A stretch of DNA of 64,000 nucleotides from Thereva unica (Eukaryota > Arthropoda > Insecta > Diptera > Therevidae): NCBI GenBank assembly GCA_949987705.1, contig OX465281.1:162144393-162208392 (forward strand), given 5' to 3'. Made by a program: the position numbers and the translations under genes. Numbering within the stretch: the stretch's first letter is position 1; the number at the start of each line of letters is the position of its first letter. The notes under the pieces are model-generated. The model was given only the letters and a program-made list of their open reading frames with translations. It ran no database searches and was not told the DNA's origin. Positions 22,064 through 30,773 of this stretch are shown in pieces.

Positions 22064-23227
22064 TGTTTGACCCCAAACCTAAAAAACAAAAAAACCAAAA
22101 CACAAATACCTACAAAGAAATTTTATTATTATAAAATTAAGAGCAAAAATATACCCATCGGGTTGTATCCAGCAAACTCCAAATCATTCGGCCAAATCTA
22201 AAATGTACAATAAAAATTAATTATTTAATTAAATAATATTGAATTTATTTACATATAAGTAGAAATTCCACAAGAAGTCAAGGAATTTCTACTCCAATAA
22301 CAAATATCAAAATGACATAAAAACAACAACAACAAGTACATAAAAATGTAAACAAATCAAAAATCAACGCAATTAACATAAATTAAACACATAGCGCAGT
22401 GAAACAATGAAAAGTATATTAAATAATATTTCACCTGTGAATTAACATGAAAATAAACTAAACTTCCAGGTGAAATATTAAATGAAAAACATAGAATAAC
22501 ACATAACCTACCTTTTATGGACAAACATTGAAACAAGCTAAAAACACATAGTTCACATGCACATATAACACCAACACACAGCATAAACACTAAAGAACTT
22601 GCGCAAAGGCCTTTATTTACCTGAAGACAACTGGAACACACTTATAACGCACTTTTTACGCGAAATTATGCGCGCGCGACTTCGCGAATAGCACCAGCGA
22701 ACAAACGTCAAAATGAAACTTCACGTATTGTCATGGTGTGATACATGAAATCGAAGTAAAATTTAAAGAGGATATCAATGGTGTGGCCAGAAAGGCAAAA
22801 TATTTTATGTGTAGAAAGATATTTAGATAAAATAAATCTTTCACCTGTGAAAGAGAAAGAAAACAAAAAGGATAAAAAGAACGAGATACATATATTTTCA
22901 AAAATACATTGACAAAAATATATGTGGCCATTTTGAATAAAAATAGTAAGAATGTTGGTGTTTGAATATGGACCGTTGCTTTCCTGGCTATAAAATCCGA
23001 GCACCAACAGCACTCATCACCAGTCGCTTGGTAGCAGCAAACGAATTGAGTGATCAAACTTCTATATGCTAAATAGTAATTGAAGTTATATATGCTCAAA
23101 GATTTGCAAGAACTTCAAACGTTAAAAAGGACTTGGACAAATATTAAGTGATTGTGTCACACATATGCCAATTAGGTTATAGTGGCGCTGAATGCTTATA
23201 TTTCAAAGTCCAGTAGCATAAGTATAT
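22064..23227 (+). repeat. BEL-B 5' LTR, left part
   Basis: Similar over its length to 43111-43553 plus 56034-57131 of the 3' LTR. A TATA box CTATAAAAT lies at 22988-22996, conserved near 56892 in the 3' LTR. It is interrupted after AGTATAT by E1; the LTR resumes at 30625 and finally at 32524-32637. Confidence 0.9.
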
Positions 23228-23599
23228 TGTCACGTAAGATTCTAAGTAATTCCAAGTAACTATTTATCATTTTGCACATATCACGTATCACTATTATCAT
23301 TTTGCACAATGCGCTTCCTATGCACATTATAATTCTAAGAAGAAAGATTATCATTTGTGTAATCCGCTTCCAATGCACTTAATGCAGACAAATTTCTAAG
23401 AAGTAAATCACACAGAGCGAATTACCCAAATGATAATCAGAAGTAACGACAAATAAGAATATCAGGTTACAACTGATCTCTGTCTATTGTAAGGCATTCT
23501 TTTAGTTTTAAGTCAGTTTTGATTTATACTCGAAAAGGAACGGTTGATTTATTATTAATAAAGCTCAAGTCATTTAAATTGAATCTTTTATTTCGTAAC
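23228..23599 (+). repeat. E1 5' LTR
   Basis: Starts TGTCACG and ends CGTAAC. A polyadenylation-like AATAAAG lies near 23557. It contains two related half-repeats around GCTTCC(T/A)ATGCAC. Confidence 0.92.
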
Positions 23600-23617
23600 T
23601 GGCGCAGTCGGTAAAGT
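23600..23617 (+). promoter_or_regulatory. E1 primer-binding site (tRNA-Ser type)
   Basis: TGGCGCAGTCGGTAAAGT directly follows the LTR. TGGCGCAGTCGGTA is the primer site of the 17.6/297 group of errantiviruses, assigned to tRNA-Ser. Confidence 0.8.
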
Positions 23618-23637
23618 GCTCGAAAAAATTTGTTAAA

Positions 23638-23793
23638 TTTCAACGTTAAAGGTTGAAAATAATTAATTAATTAATTTGAACGTTAAAGGTTCAAAGTGGA
23701 AAGTTTTAACGTTAAAGGTTAAACACAAAAAAAAAATTTTTTTTTTGATTTGAACGTTAAAGGTACAAACAACATTCAACGTTAAAAGTTGAA
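23638..23793 (+). promoter_or_regulatory. Five covarying mini-hairpins in the E1 leader
   Basis: Five copies of a 6-7 bp stem with a 7-base loop GTTAAAG (GTTAAAA in the last). Positions 23638-23658 (TTTCAAC/GTTGAAA), 23675-23695 (TTTGAAC/GTTCAAA), 23705-23723 (TTTAAC/GTTAAA), 23749-23769 (TTTGAAC/GTACAAA, one mispair) and 23775-23793 (TTCAAC/GTTGAA). The third stem base pair is C-G, G-C or T-A in different copies, so pairing is kept while sequence changes. Possible roles: packaging, loop-loop dimerisation through TTAA, or a palindromic protein site. Confidence 0.75.
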
Positions 23794-23845
23794 ACATTTT
23801 TTTGCAATTTCAAGATGGAAGTTTAAAGTGGAAATATTAGAATAA

Positions 23846-24060
23846 ACAAGTGCAAACAAAATTAAATAGTGCACACAATTTTTTTGAATGCTTAAAATTT
23901 TGAAGAAAAATATTGGAAAATAAATAAGTGCAAACAGAAATTAAATAGTGCAAACAAATTTTTGTTTTGAATCCTTAAAATTTTGAAGAAAAAATATACG
24001 AGAATAAATAAGTGCAAACACAGAATTAAATAGTGCACACAAATTTTTGAAATTTAACAT
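23846..24060 (+). repeat. E1 leader, three ~82-bp direct repeats
   Basis: AAGTGCAAACA...ATTAAATAGTGCA(A/C)ACAA recurs near 23849, 23927 and 24010, each followed by AATTTTTG and CTTAAAATTTTGAAGAAAAA. In Drosophila gypsy the same leader region holds the repeated insulator sites; a comparable role here is only inference. Confidence 0.7.
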
Positions 24061-24452
24061 CAACACATATTGGCATCTACAAGGAGGCACAAAAAAATTG
24101 CTGGAAAAAAAAACACATCAGGCTATCTATGGGAAGCAGCAGAACTGAAAAGCCGTAACAACATTTTCAACATTTTAAGGTTTAAGAAAAAAATTTTTTT
24201 TGTTAACAACATTGGTAAAAGTAAGTAGAAATATAAGAAGATTATACTTTATTAATTTTATTTCAATTAGTTACCTTTTTTTAAATAAAACAAAAAAATT
24301 TTTTTACGCTAATAAATTTAATTTTGGTAATAAAATCAGTGAATGAATAGAATGATAAATTATTAAAAAAGTGAAAAAAAAAAGTGATAATAATTCGGTA
24401 AAAATATTTAATCTAAATAAACCAGAAAACAGAATAAAAATTTATTATAATA

Positions 24453-25451
24453 ATGGAGGACTTAGAGCTAGTAGAGAAATATAAAATAGTATTAGAGAGT
24501 GTTAGGTGTATCCAACAATTCGACGGCAATAGGAACTCGTTGTATGGTTTCATTAGTAGGATCGAAAGCTTAATTCCTATAATAGACACATTCGAAAACT
24601 CTTATAAAAGAATTATATTAGGCTTAATTAAAGATAAATTGACAGGCCACGCACGGAATATGTTATTAACTAGCGGCAATGCTGACACATGGCTTGATTT
24701 AAAAACAATACTAATAAGGAACCACGGTGAAAATGCGTCAGTAGAAAGTATCGTAGATAAAATTAGAACATGTAGATGCGACTCCACAATAGGGAGCTTT
24801 TATCAAAAGTTGAACTCATTGTTATGTAGGTTAAACAATGCTTATTTTATTGTAGGCGGTGGTAACGACGAAGTTATTAGCAGTAATCAAAGAATTACCT
24901 TAGACGCATTTAAAGAGGGATTACCCGAACCCGTTAGGAGCATTATAATTAGCAGGAATCCGTCTTCTTTAACTGAAGCACATCAAATTATGTTAAGAAA
25001 TGGGTATTTAAATTTCTCCCCAAATAGTCAAAACAATTTTAATAATTACGCCAACGTCAGTAACCGGCTATTAAATGATTTTAGGAATTATTCTCAGAAT
25101 AGGCAACAAGATTACTCTAATAATAATGGCCATACCAGATGGTCCAATAATTTTAAAAATAGGGGACAAGGATTTTTCAATAATAACAATCATATTAGGC
25201 AATTCAATAACCCTCAAAACAGGCAGCAGGATTTTTACAATAATAGTAGTCATACTAGAAACTCGAATAAATTTGGTAATTTTTCTCAAAATAGGCAACC
25301 AAATTTTTATAATAGTGGCCATAGCCGTCAGTTAAATTACCCTCAAAGGAGACCAAATGACACAATTGAACCAATGGACGTCTCGGTTAATGAAAACAGA
25401 GTCCCTCCACAAAATTTTTACAATCGAGGCCAAAACGATTACCCTATATAA
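24453..25451 (+). CDS. gag: E1 gag
   Basis: 332 codons, first ATG after the leader. The N-terminal two thirds look like an errantivirus capsid (LIKDKLTGHARNML, FKEGLPEPVRSIII). There is no CCHC zinc knuckle; errantivirus gag proteins often lack one. From about residue 195 the protein is Asn/Gln/Arg-rich with about five repeats of the type QNRQQDFYNNSSHTR, likely the RNA-binding part. An in-phase heptamer A AAT TTT near the end leads by -1 slippage into pol. Confidence 0.92.
   Translation: MEDLELVEKYKIVLESVRCIQQFDGNRNSLYGFISRIESLIPIIDTFENSYKRIILGLIKDKLTGHARNMLLTSGNADTWLDLKTILIRNHGENASVESIVDKIRTCRCDSTIGSFYQKLNSLLCRLNNAYFIVGGGNDEVISSNQRITLDAFKEGLPEPVRSIIISRNPSSLTEAHQIMLRNGYLNFSPNSQNNFNNYANVSNRLLNDFRNYSQNRQQDYSNNNGHTRWSNNFKNRGQGFFNNNNHIRQFNNPQNRQQDFYNNSSHTRNSNKFGNFSQNRQPNFYNSGHSRQLNYPQRRPNDTIEPMDVSVNENRVPPQNFYNRGQNDYPI
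25412..25418 (+). promoter_or_regulatory. E1 gag-pol -1 slippery heptamer A AAT TTT
   Basis: Gag codons here are CAA AAT TTT TAC, so AAATTTT is in the X XXY YYZ phase. A -1 slip enters the pol frame, open from here through the protease to 28024. The gag stop is 31 bases downstream. No pseudoknot was assessed. Confidence 0.75.
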
Positions 25452-28024
25452 TAGTCAAAACAAATGTTAAAAATTTAAAATTTATTATAGATAGCGGCGC
25501 TGAATACAGCATCATTAATCCGTTTCTATGTAATCCAAAATGGCAGGTCCCATCTACCATACGCACGCTAAAGGTGCTAGATCGCTACGTTAAAACTAAT
25601 GTCAAATATAAAATTCCGTTATTTAAAGAATTTAATGAATCTAACATTTACTCAAATTTTCTTGAATACAAGTTTCATACCAAATTCGATGGTATCATAG
25701 GAAACAACATACTAGACCCCCTAAAGGCAAAAATTGACTATAAAAGTAGATCTTTAATCACCGACAATGCAAATATTCCAATGTTTTTAAATGAATACGA
25801 AGAAAATTATGCAAAAAACTGCTATAGCGATGGATTTCCTTTAAACGTATTCTGTAATGAAGACCAAGGAAACATTCATGACAAAATATTTCCGAGACAT
25901 TTAAATGACCGTGATGTTCGCAAACTTAAATCTCTTTTATATTCGCATAAAGACTTATTTTATAGAGAGGGTGACAACCTTTCTTTTACAAACGAAATTA
26001 AACATAAAATTAATACAAAAAGCGATACTCCAATTTATAGCAAGCTATACAAATATCCCGAAATACACCGGAAAGAAGTCGATAGACAAATTAAAGAAAT
26101 GTTGCTGCAAAAGATAATTATTCCTAGCAATAGTCCATACAATTCTCCAATTTGGGTCGTTCCCAAGAAACTTGACAAAAGCGGCGTACCAAAATGGCGA
26201 ATTGTTGTGGATTACAGGAAATTAAATGAACAAACAGTTGACGACAAATTCCCGTTGCCAAACATGGATGATCTGTTTGATAAGCTAGGGAAATGTAACT
26301 ATTTTACTACCTTAGATCTTGCAAAAGGCTTTCATCAGATCGAAGTTGATCCTCGCGATAGGGCAAAAACAGCCTTTTCAACTTCAAATGGTCACTATGA
26401 ATTTACAAGGATGCCGTTTGGTTTGAAAAATGCCCCGGCAACATTCCAAAGGTTAATAAATAATGTTTTAAAAGACCTTATAAATAAAATATGCGTCGTT
26501 TATCTCGACGATATTTTAATATTTTCCACAAGTTTCGAGGAACATCTTGATTCCATCAAAAAAGTTTTTCAAAAATTAAGAGGAAGTAATTTAAAAGTCC
26601 AAATAGATAAATGTCACTTCGCGGAAGAATCTACAAATTATTTAGGTCACATTGTTACAAACAATGGAATAAAACCCGACGAACAAAAAGTAAAAGCTAT
26701 TAAATCAATGAAATTACCAACAACCACTAAAGAAATAAAACAATTTTTAGGCATAACAGGGTATTATAGAAAATTTATAAGGGACTATGCCAGAGTAGCT
26801 TACCCAATGATTAAATACCTGAAAAAAAATTCTAAAGTTAACATTAGAGACGAAGAATACATTGAGTCTTTTAATAAATTGAAAAAACTCCTGATAAACG
26901 ACCCAATCCTAAAATCTCCAGATTTCAATCAACGCTTTACTTTAACAACTGACGCATCGAACTATGCTATTGGCGCGGTATTAAGTCAAAATAAGCATCC
27001 GATATGTTACGCGTCGCGAACCCTTAACGACCACGAAATGAGATATGCGACAATAGAAAAAGAGCTACTCGCGATTATTTGGTCTGTCAAGTATTTTAGA
27101 AATTACCTGTATGGTAGAAAATTTAGCATCTATACTGATCACAAACCACTTGTTTGGTTAAACAGTATTAAGGAGCCTAACATGAAACTCCAAAGGTGGA
27201 AGATAATGTTAAATGAATACGATTTTGAAATAAATTATTTGAAAGGAAAAGAAAATCAAGTAGCCGACGGTCTAAGCAGATACATACATAAAGATGTCCA
27301 GAGTAATAACGATGAAGTTACCTCTATGACCATTTGTGATGAAATAAACGGTATATTTAATAATGAGTCAAATAATGAAAATAACGAAAACTGTAGCATG
27401 GATGTCGAAGCCATGTCTTCAGTTGACACTATTCATAGTGGAGACAGTGATAGTTTAAATCACATAAGAATTACTGAAAAATGTATAAACATTTACAAAA
27501 ACCAAGTCTATCTTAACTTTGGCGACAAAGAAAAATTTGTCACTAAAATTCTTCACAAAAAATGTCAAAACTACATAACCGTAGACAAGGATTCAAATTT
27601 ACTAGAAATCATGAGAAAAGTCATGATAGAAAAAGGTTTAGTTTGCGTATATTGCGAAAATAATGATCTCTTTATAAAATTCCAAGAAATTTACCTCAAT
27701 CACTTCTCAAAAAATAAGAACTTAACTCTGTACAAATCTAATATAAAATTAATCGACATCACCGACAAAGAAAAAATACTTCCTATTATTCAACAAGAAC
27801 ACTTAAAGAACAATCACCGCGGTATAAACGAAGTATTTCAAGAATTGAAAACCCAATATTTCTACCCGAATATGCTTAAATTAATAACTAAATTTATCAA
27901 CAATTGTGAAGTATGCCTCTTAGCTAAATTTGATCGCCAACCACCTAAAATCCCACACCAAATCAGCGAAACCGCATCCCATTTTAACGACATAGTCCAC
28001 ATAGATATTTGGTTTCCTTTATAG
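25418..28024 (+). CDS. pol: E1 pol, protease-RT-RNase H-integrase N-terminal part
   Basis: Open in the -1 frame from the slippery site; the first internal Met is at 25574. Protease active site IDSGAEYS at 25490. Residue numbers from 25574: RT with DYRKLN, TTLDLAKGFHQ, MPFGLKNAP and YLDD (310-313); RNase H from TTDASN (about 460) to TDHKPL; integrase zinc region from HLKNNHRG (about 743) to CEVCLLAK (about 780); first catalytic Asp in HIDIWF. It ends at TAG 28022 through a one-base frame break; integrase continues in the next entry. Confidence 0.9.
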   Translation, partial: LQSRPKRLPYIIVKTNVKNLKFIIDSGAEYSIINPFLCNPKWQVPSTIRTLKVLDRYVKTNVKYKIPLFKEFNESNIYSNFLEYKFHTKFDGIIGNNILDPLKAKIDYKSRSLITDNANIPMFLNEYEENYAKNCYSDGFPLNVFCNEDQGNIHDKIFPRHLNDRDVRKLKSLLYSHKDLFYREGDNLSFTNEIKHKINTKSDTPIYSKLYKYPEIHRKEVDRQIKEMLLQKIIIPSNSPYNSPIWVVPKKLDKSGVPKWRIVVDYRKLNEQTVDDKFPLPNMDDLFDKLGKCNYFTTLDLAKGFHQIEVDPRDRAKTAFSTSNGHYEFTRMPFGLKNAPATFQRLINNVLKDLINKICVVYLDDILIFSTSFEEHLDSIKKVFQKLRGSNLKVQIDKCHFAEESTNYLGHIVTNNGIKPDEQKVKAIKSMKLPTTTKEIKQFLGITGYYRKFIRDYARVAYPMIKYLKKNSKVNIRDEEYIESFNKLKKLLINDPILKSPDFNQRFTLTTDASNYAIGAVLSQNKHPICYASRTLNDHEMRYATIEKELLAIIWSVKYFRNYLYGRKFSIYTDHKPLVWLNSIKEPNMKLQRWKIMLNEYDFEINYLKGKENQVADGLSRYIHKDVQSNNDEVTSMTICDEINGIFNNESNNENNENCSMDVEAMSSVDTIHSGDSDSLNHIRITEKCINIYKNQVYLNFGDKEKFVTKILHKKCQNYITVDKDSNLLEIMRKVMIEKGLVCVYCENNDLFIKFQEIYLNHFSKNKNLTLYKSNIKLIDITDKEKILPIIQQEHLKNNHRGINEVFQELKTQYFYPNMLKLITKFINNCEVCLLAKFDRQPPKIPHQISETASHFNDIVHIDIWFPL

Positions 28025-28793
28025 AAATGTCATGTACTTAACTACAATCGACAAATTTTCCAAATATGCTACACTGCATAAATTAAGTGATAGAACATGG
28101 GTATCTATTTTAAAAGCAATTAAAGAAAGAATAACATTTTTAGGAAAAATGAAAAAATTAATCTTCGATAACGAGAGATGTATATTACACCACGCGGTCA
28201 AATTATTTTTAAAGGATAATCTAATAGAAACGCATACAACGACAGCTAATAATAAAACTGGTAACGCGGATATAGAAAGGTTACATGGGACACTAAATGA
28301 GCATTTAAGAATTTTAGAATTAGATAATTCAAATAAGGATGAGGACCTAGAAGATAAATTACATAAAATAATTACTATTTACAACAATACTATTCATTCT
28401 ACTACAAATTTTAGACCGATAGATTTTATAAACAAAAATCTAGACAGAAATAGCATTAAGGCTCTAGCTGACAAATTTAAGGAAGAAAAAATTGAAAGAA
28501 TAAACAAGTTAAATAAGAATAGGAGCAGTAATTTTCAAGTAACTACAGACATAGTAAAAAACAGGGAAATAACTAAAAACAAACCCAAATATAAAAAACT
28601 AAAGAATTTTAAAATAGATAAGCAGTACGTAATAGACACAAGTAACAAAAGAAATACGAAATATACTACGAACCAGTTAAAACGCAAATATAAATACCAA
28701 AACAATTTATCGTTTCAGAATGGCAACCATTCTTCTCTTCGCGATGCTACTGAAGTTAACTCATGCACAAATGATCGAAATAATACCAATTAA
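28025..28793 (+). CDS. pol: E1 pol, integrase C-terminal part (after frame break)
   Basis: The open part (first Met 28032) continues integrase in a frame offset by one base from 25418-28024. It has YLTTIDKFSKYA, IFDNERCIL (second Asp), GNADIERLHGTLNEH (catalytic Glu) and a lysine-rich C-terminus. The break lies within about 28000-28025, near TTTCCTTTAT. Its end overlaps env by 74 bases, the usual errantivirus layout. Confidence 0.85.
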
Positions 28794-29130
28794 CACGGAA
28801 AATGGGTACACGCTTTTCAAACTAGATGGAAAACCTGTTGTAGAGTCTTATACGAAGCTACTACATGTTATAAATCTCACGCAATATAATGAAGTAATAA
28901 ATTTAATGCAAAATAATTTCATGTCCTTAAAATCAAATGTTAGCGAAAAAGATTATAAATTAATTAGTAGGGAATTAAAAACATTAAAACATAACTATAA
29001 TATTTTAGTTCCGGCAGTGTATAAAAATTCGAGAAATAAGCGTGGTCTAATAAATATTTTAGGAAAAGGATTAAAAATTATAACAGGCAAATGGATGAAG
29101 ATGATGCTAATGAGATATATAATCACTTAA
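28720..29130 (+). CDS. env: E1 env, N-terminal (surface) part
   Basis: Starts with a signal-peptide-like MATILLFAMLLKLTHAQ. A furin site RNKR ends at residue 108 and a fusion-peptide-like GLINILGKG follows. This is the errantivirus/baculovirus F-type envelope architecture. The frame changes at about 29083-29092 by loss of one base; the true continuation is 29091-30242. Confidence 0.85.
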   Translation: MATILLFAMLLKLTHAQMIEIIPINTENGYTLFKLDGKPVVESYTKLLHVINLTQYNEVINLMQNNFMSLKSNVSEKDYKLISRELKTLKHNYNILVPAVYKNSRNKRGLINILGKGLKIITGKWMKMMLMRYIIT

Positions 29131-30242
29131 GTAATTTAGATACCAATAGTCAGAATACGGTAACAGAACTTAATAAACAAGTAGTAATAAATAACAATCG
29201 TATTAAAAACATAGAAGAAATGAAAAACCATTTAAATAAAGAACAAAATAAATTGGCATCCTTTTTATCAAATACCACTAACATAATAACAAACTTCTAT
29301 ACTAGATCCACATTCATCTTACACCTATTCTTTGACATAACAAAACTAAATAACCAATTAGAAAAAATTGCCGATATTATTTTACTTAGTAAACTAAATG
29401 TACTAGCACATGATGTCCTCACGGAGGAAGAAATAAGTAAATACAATATTACAGTGGAGATCATTCCATTCATTCAAAATAGCGTACTTTTTGATAAAGA
29501 TTTATTAATTTTTGCCGTTTGTCTGCCAATATTTACTCAAGAAAAATATCACAATGCTATTGTAGTACCAATCCCTAATGATAATTTTGAAGAACTTAAT
29601 TTAGATAACGAAAAAGTAATTGTTCAAAATAATAAAGTATACATGAATGAGGAGGGAAGTTTAACAAAAAGAAATTTAAAATTGCATACAAACAGATGCA
29701 TTAGGAATATATTTAATGATGATAATATTTGCGAAATTAAGATTAACACAGCAGCTTCAGTCGAAGAAATTTATGACAACATAATTATAACAAAAAATCT
29801 AAAGCCATCAAAAATGGTTCAAACCTGTAATAACCAAGATTTAACGATTAAAAATAATAATGTCATAAAATTCAGTAATTGTAAAATAATAATTGCAAAT
29901 AGTACATTCAATAACAAAATAGAGAAGGTTACAAATAGGATAATGATTCCAATTTCCCACATAAATTTCACAAAAACAATTAATAATATTACATTAGAAA
30001 ATTTAAATTTGAATACAGTCCAGAATAGAAAACAGATAGAATTCATTAAGTTTAATGGAAATATTGGTAACTACACCTCTCTAGGGTTAAATTTTGTAAT
30101 TTCCGTAGTTATTATTACTTTAATTCTATTGAAAATATTTAGGAAAAAATCAAATAAAACAACAAATAATGTATGTATAGAATTAAGTGACAAAGTCAAA
30201 ATAGACGACATCGACCCATTTGCAGAGACTGCAAACGCTTAA
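29091..30242 (+). CDS. env: E1 env, fusion and transmembrane part
   Basis: 383 codons in a frame one base off from 28720-29130. N-terminal heptad-like region (VTELNKQVVINNN..IKNIEEMKNHLN), several NXS/T sites, cysteines in the C-terminal half, a membrane span LNFVISVVIITLILLKIF near residues 335-352, and a short acidic tail. It ends just before the polypurine tract. Only the single frame break separates it from the signal peptide and cleavage site. Confidence 0.87.
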   Translation: MDEDDANEIYNHLSNLDTNSQNTVTELNKQVVINNNRIKNIEEMKNHLNKEQNKLASFLSNTTNIITNFYTRSTFILHLFFDITKLNNQLEKIADIILLSKLNVLAHDVLTEEEISKYNITVEIIPFIQNSVLFDKDLLIFAVCLPIFTQEKYHNAIVVPIPNDNFEELNLDNEKVIVQNNKVYMNEEGSLTKRNLKLHTNRCIRNIFNDDNICEIKINTAASVEEIYDNIIITKNLKPSKMVQTCNNQDLTIKNNNVIKFSNCKIIIANSTFNNKIEKVTNRIMIPISHINFTKTINNITLENLNLNTVQNRKQIEFIKFNGNIGNYTSLGLNFVISVVIITLILLKIFRKKSNKTTNNVCIELSDKVKIDDIDPFAETANA

Positions 30243-30252
30243 AGGGGGGAGG
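30240..30252 (+). promoter_or_regulatory. E1 polypurine tract
   Basis: TAAAGGGGGGAGG directly precedes the 3' LTR. Confidence 0.85.
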
Positions 30253-30624
30253 TGTCACGTAAGATTCTAAGTAATTCCAAGTAACTATTTATCATTTTGC
30301 ACATATCACGTATCACTATTATCATTTTGCACAATGCGCTTCCTATGCACATTATAATTCTAAGAAGAAAGATTATCATTTGTGTAATCCGCTTCCAATG
30401 CACTTAATGCAGACAAATTTCTAAGAAGTAAATCACACAGAGCGAATTACCCAAATGATAATCAGAAGTAACGACAAATAAGAATATCAGGTTACAACTG
30501 ATCTCTGTCTATTGTAAGGCATTCTTTTAGTTTTAAGTCAGTTTTGATTTATACTCGAAAAGGAACGGTTGATTTATTATTAATAAAGCTCAAGTCATTT
30601 AAATTGAATCTTTTATTTCGTAAC
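30253..30624 (+). repeat. E1 3' LTR
   Basis: 372 bp, no difference from the 5' LTR seen by direct reading. Confidence 0.92.
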
Positions 30625-30773
30625 TATATAAAACTAGCTGGGACCCGGTGCGCCTACGCTGCACCCATAAGTCAATAGTAAACAATAAAAACCATCCACT
30701 GACTTAATATTTTTCGAGATATGAATTTTACACAGATGAAATGCCTCAAAGAACATGGGTCTTGCGTCGGCCG

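Larger units (their letters stand above)
23228..30624 (+). mobile_element. Errantivirus-like LTR retrotransposon E1 (7.4 kb, complete, young)
   Basis: Two LTRs of 372 bp (23228-23599, 30253-30624) look identical base for base. TATAT stands on both sides (23223-23227, 30625-30629). The undisturbed 3' LTR of BEL-B reads AGTATATAAAATT there, so the target contained TATATA, a preference known for 17.6/297-type errantiviruses. Internal order is primer site, repeat-rich leader, gag, pol, env, polypurine tract. Two one-base frame breaks (integrase and env) interrupt an otherwise complete coding set. Confidence 0.93.

Noticed and set aside
22357..23099. Minus-strand frames in the BEL-B LTR, also at 56622-57004
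   Set aside because: Same text in both LTRs because the LTR is duplicated; low-complexity, no protein features.
25071..25335. Open frames on both strands inside E1 gag
   Set aside because: Shadow frames of the Asn/Gln-rich repeat region; composition is Ile/Val-rich as expected from the reverse reading.
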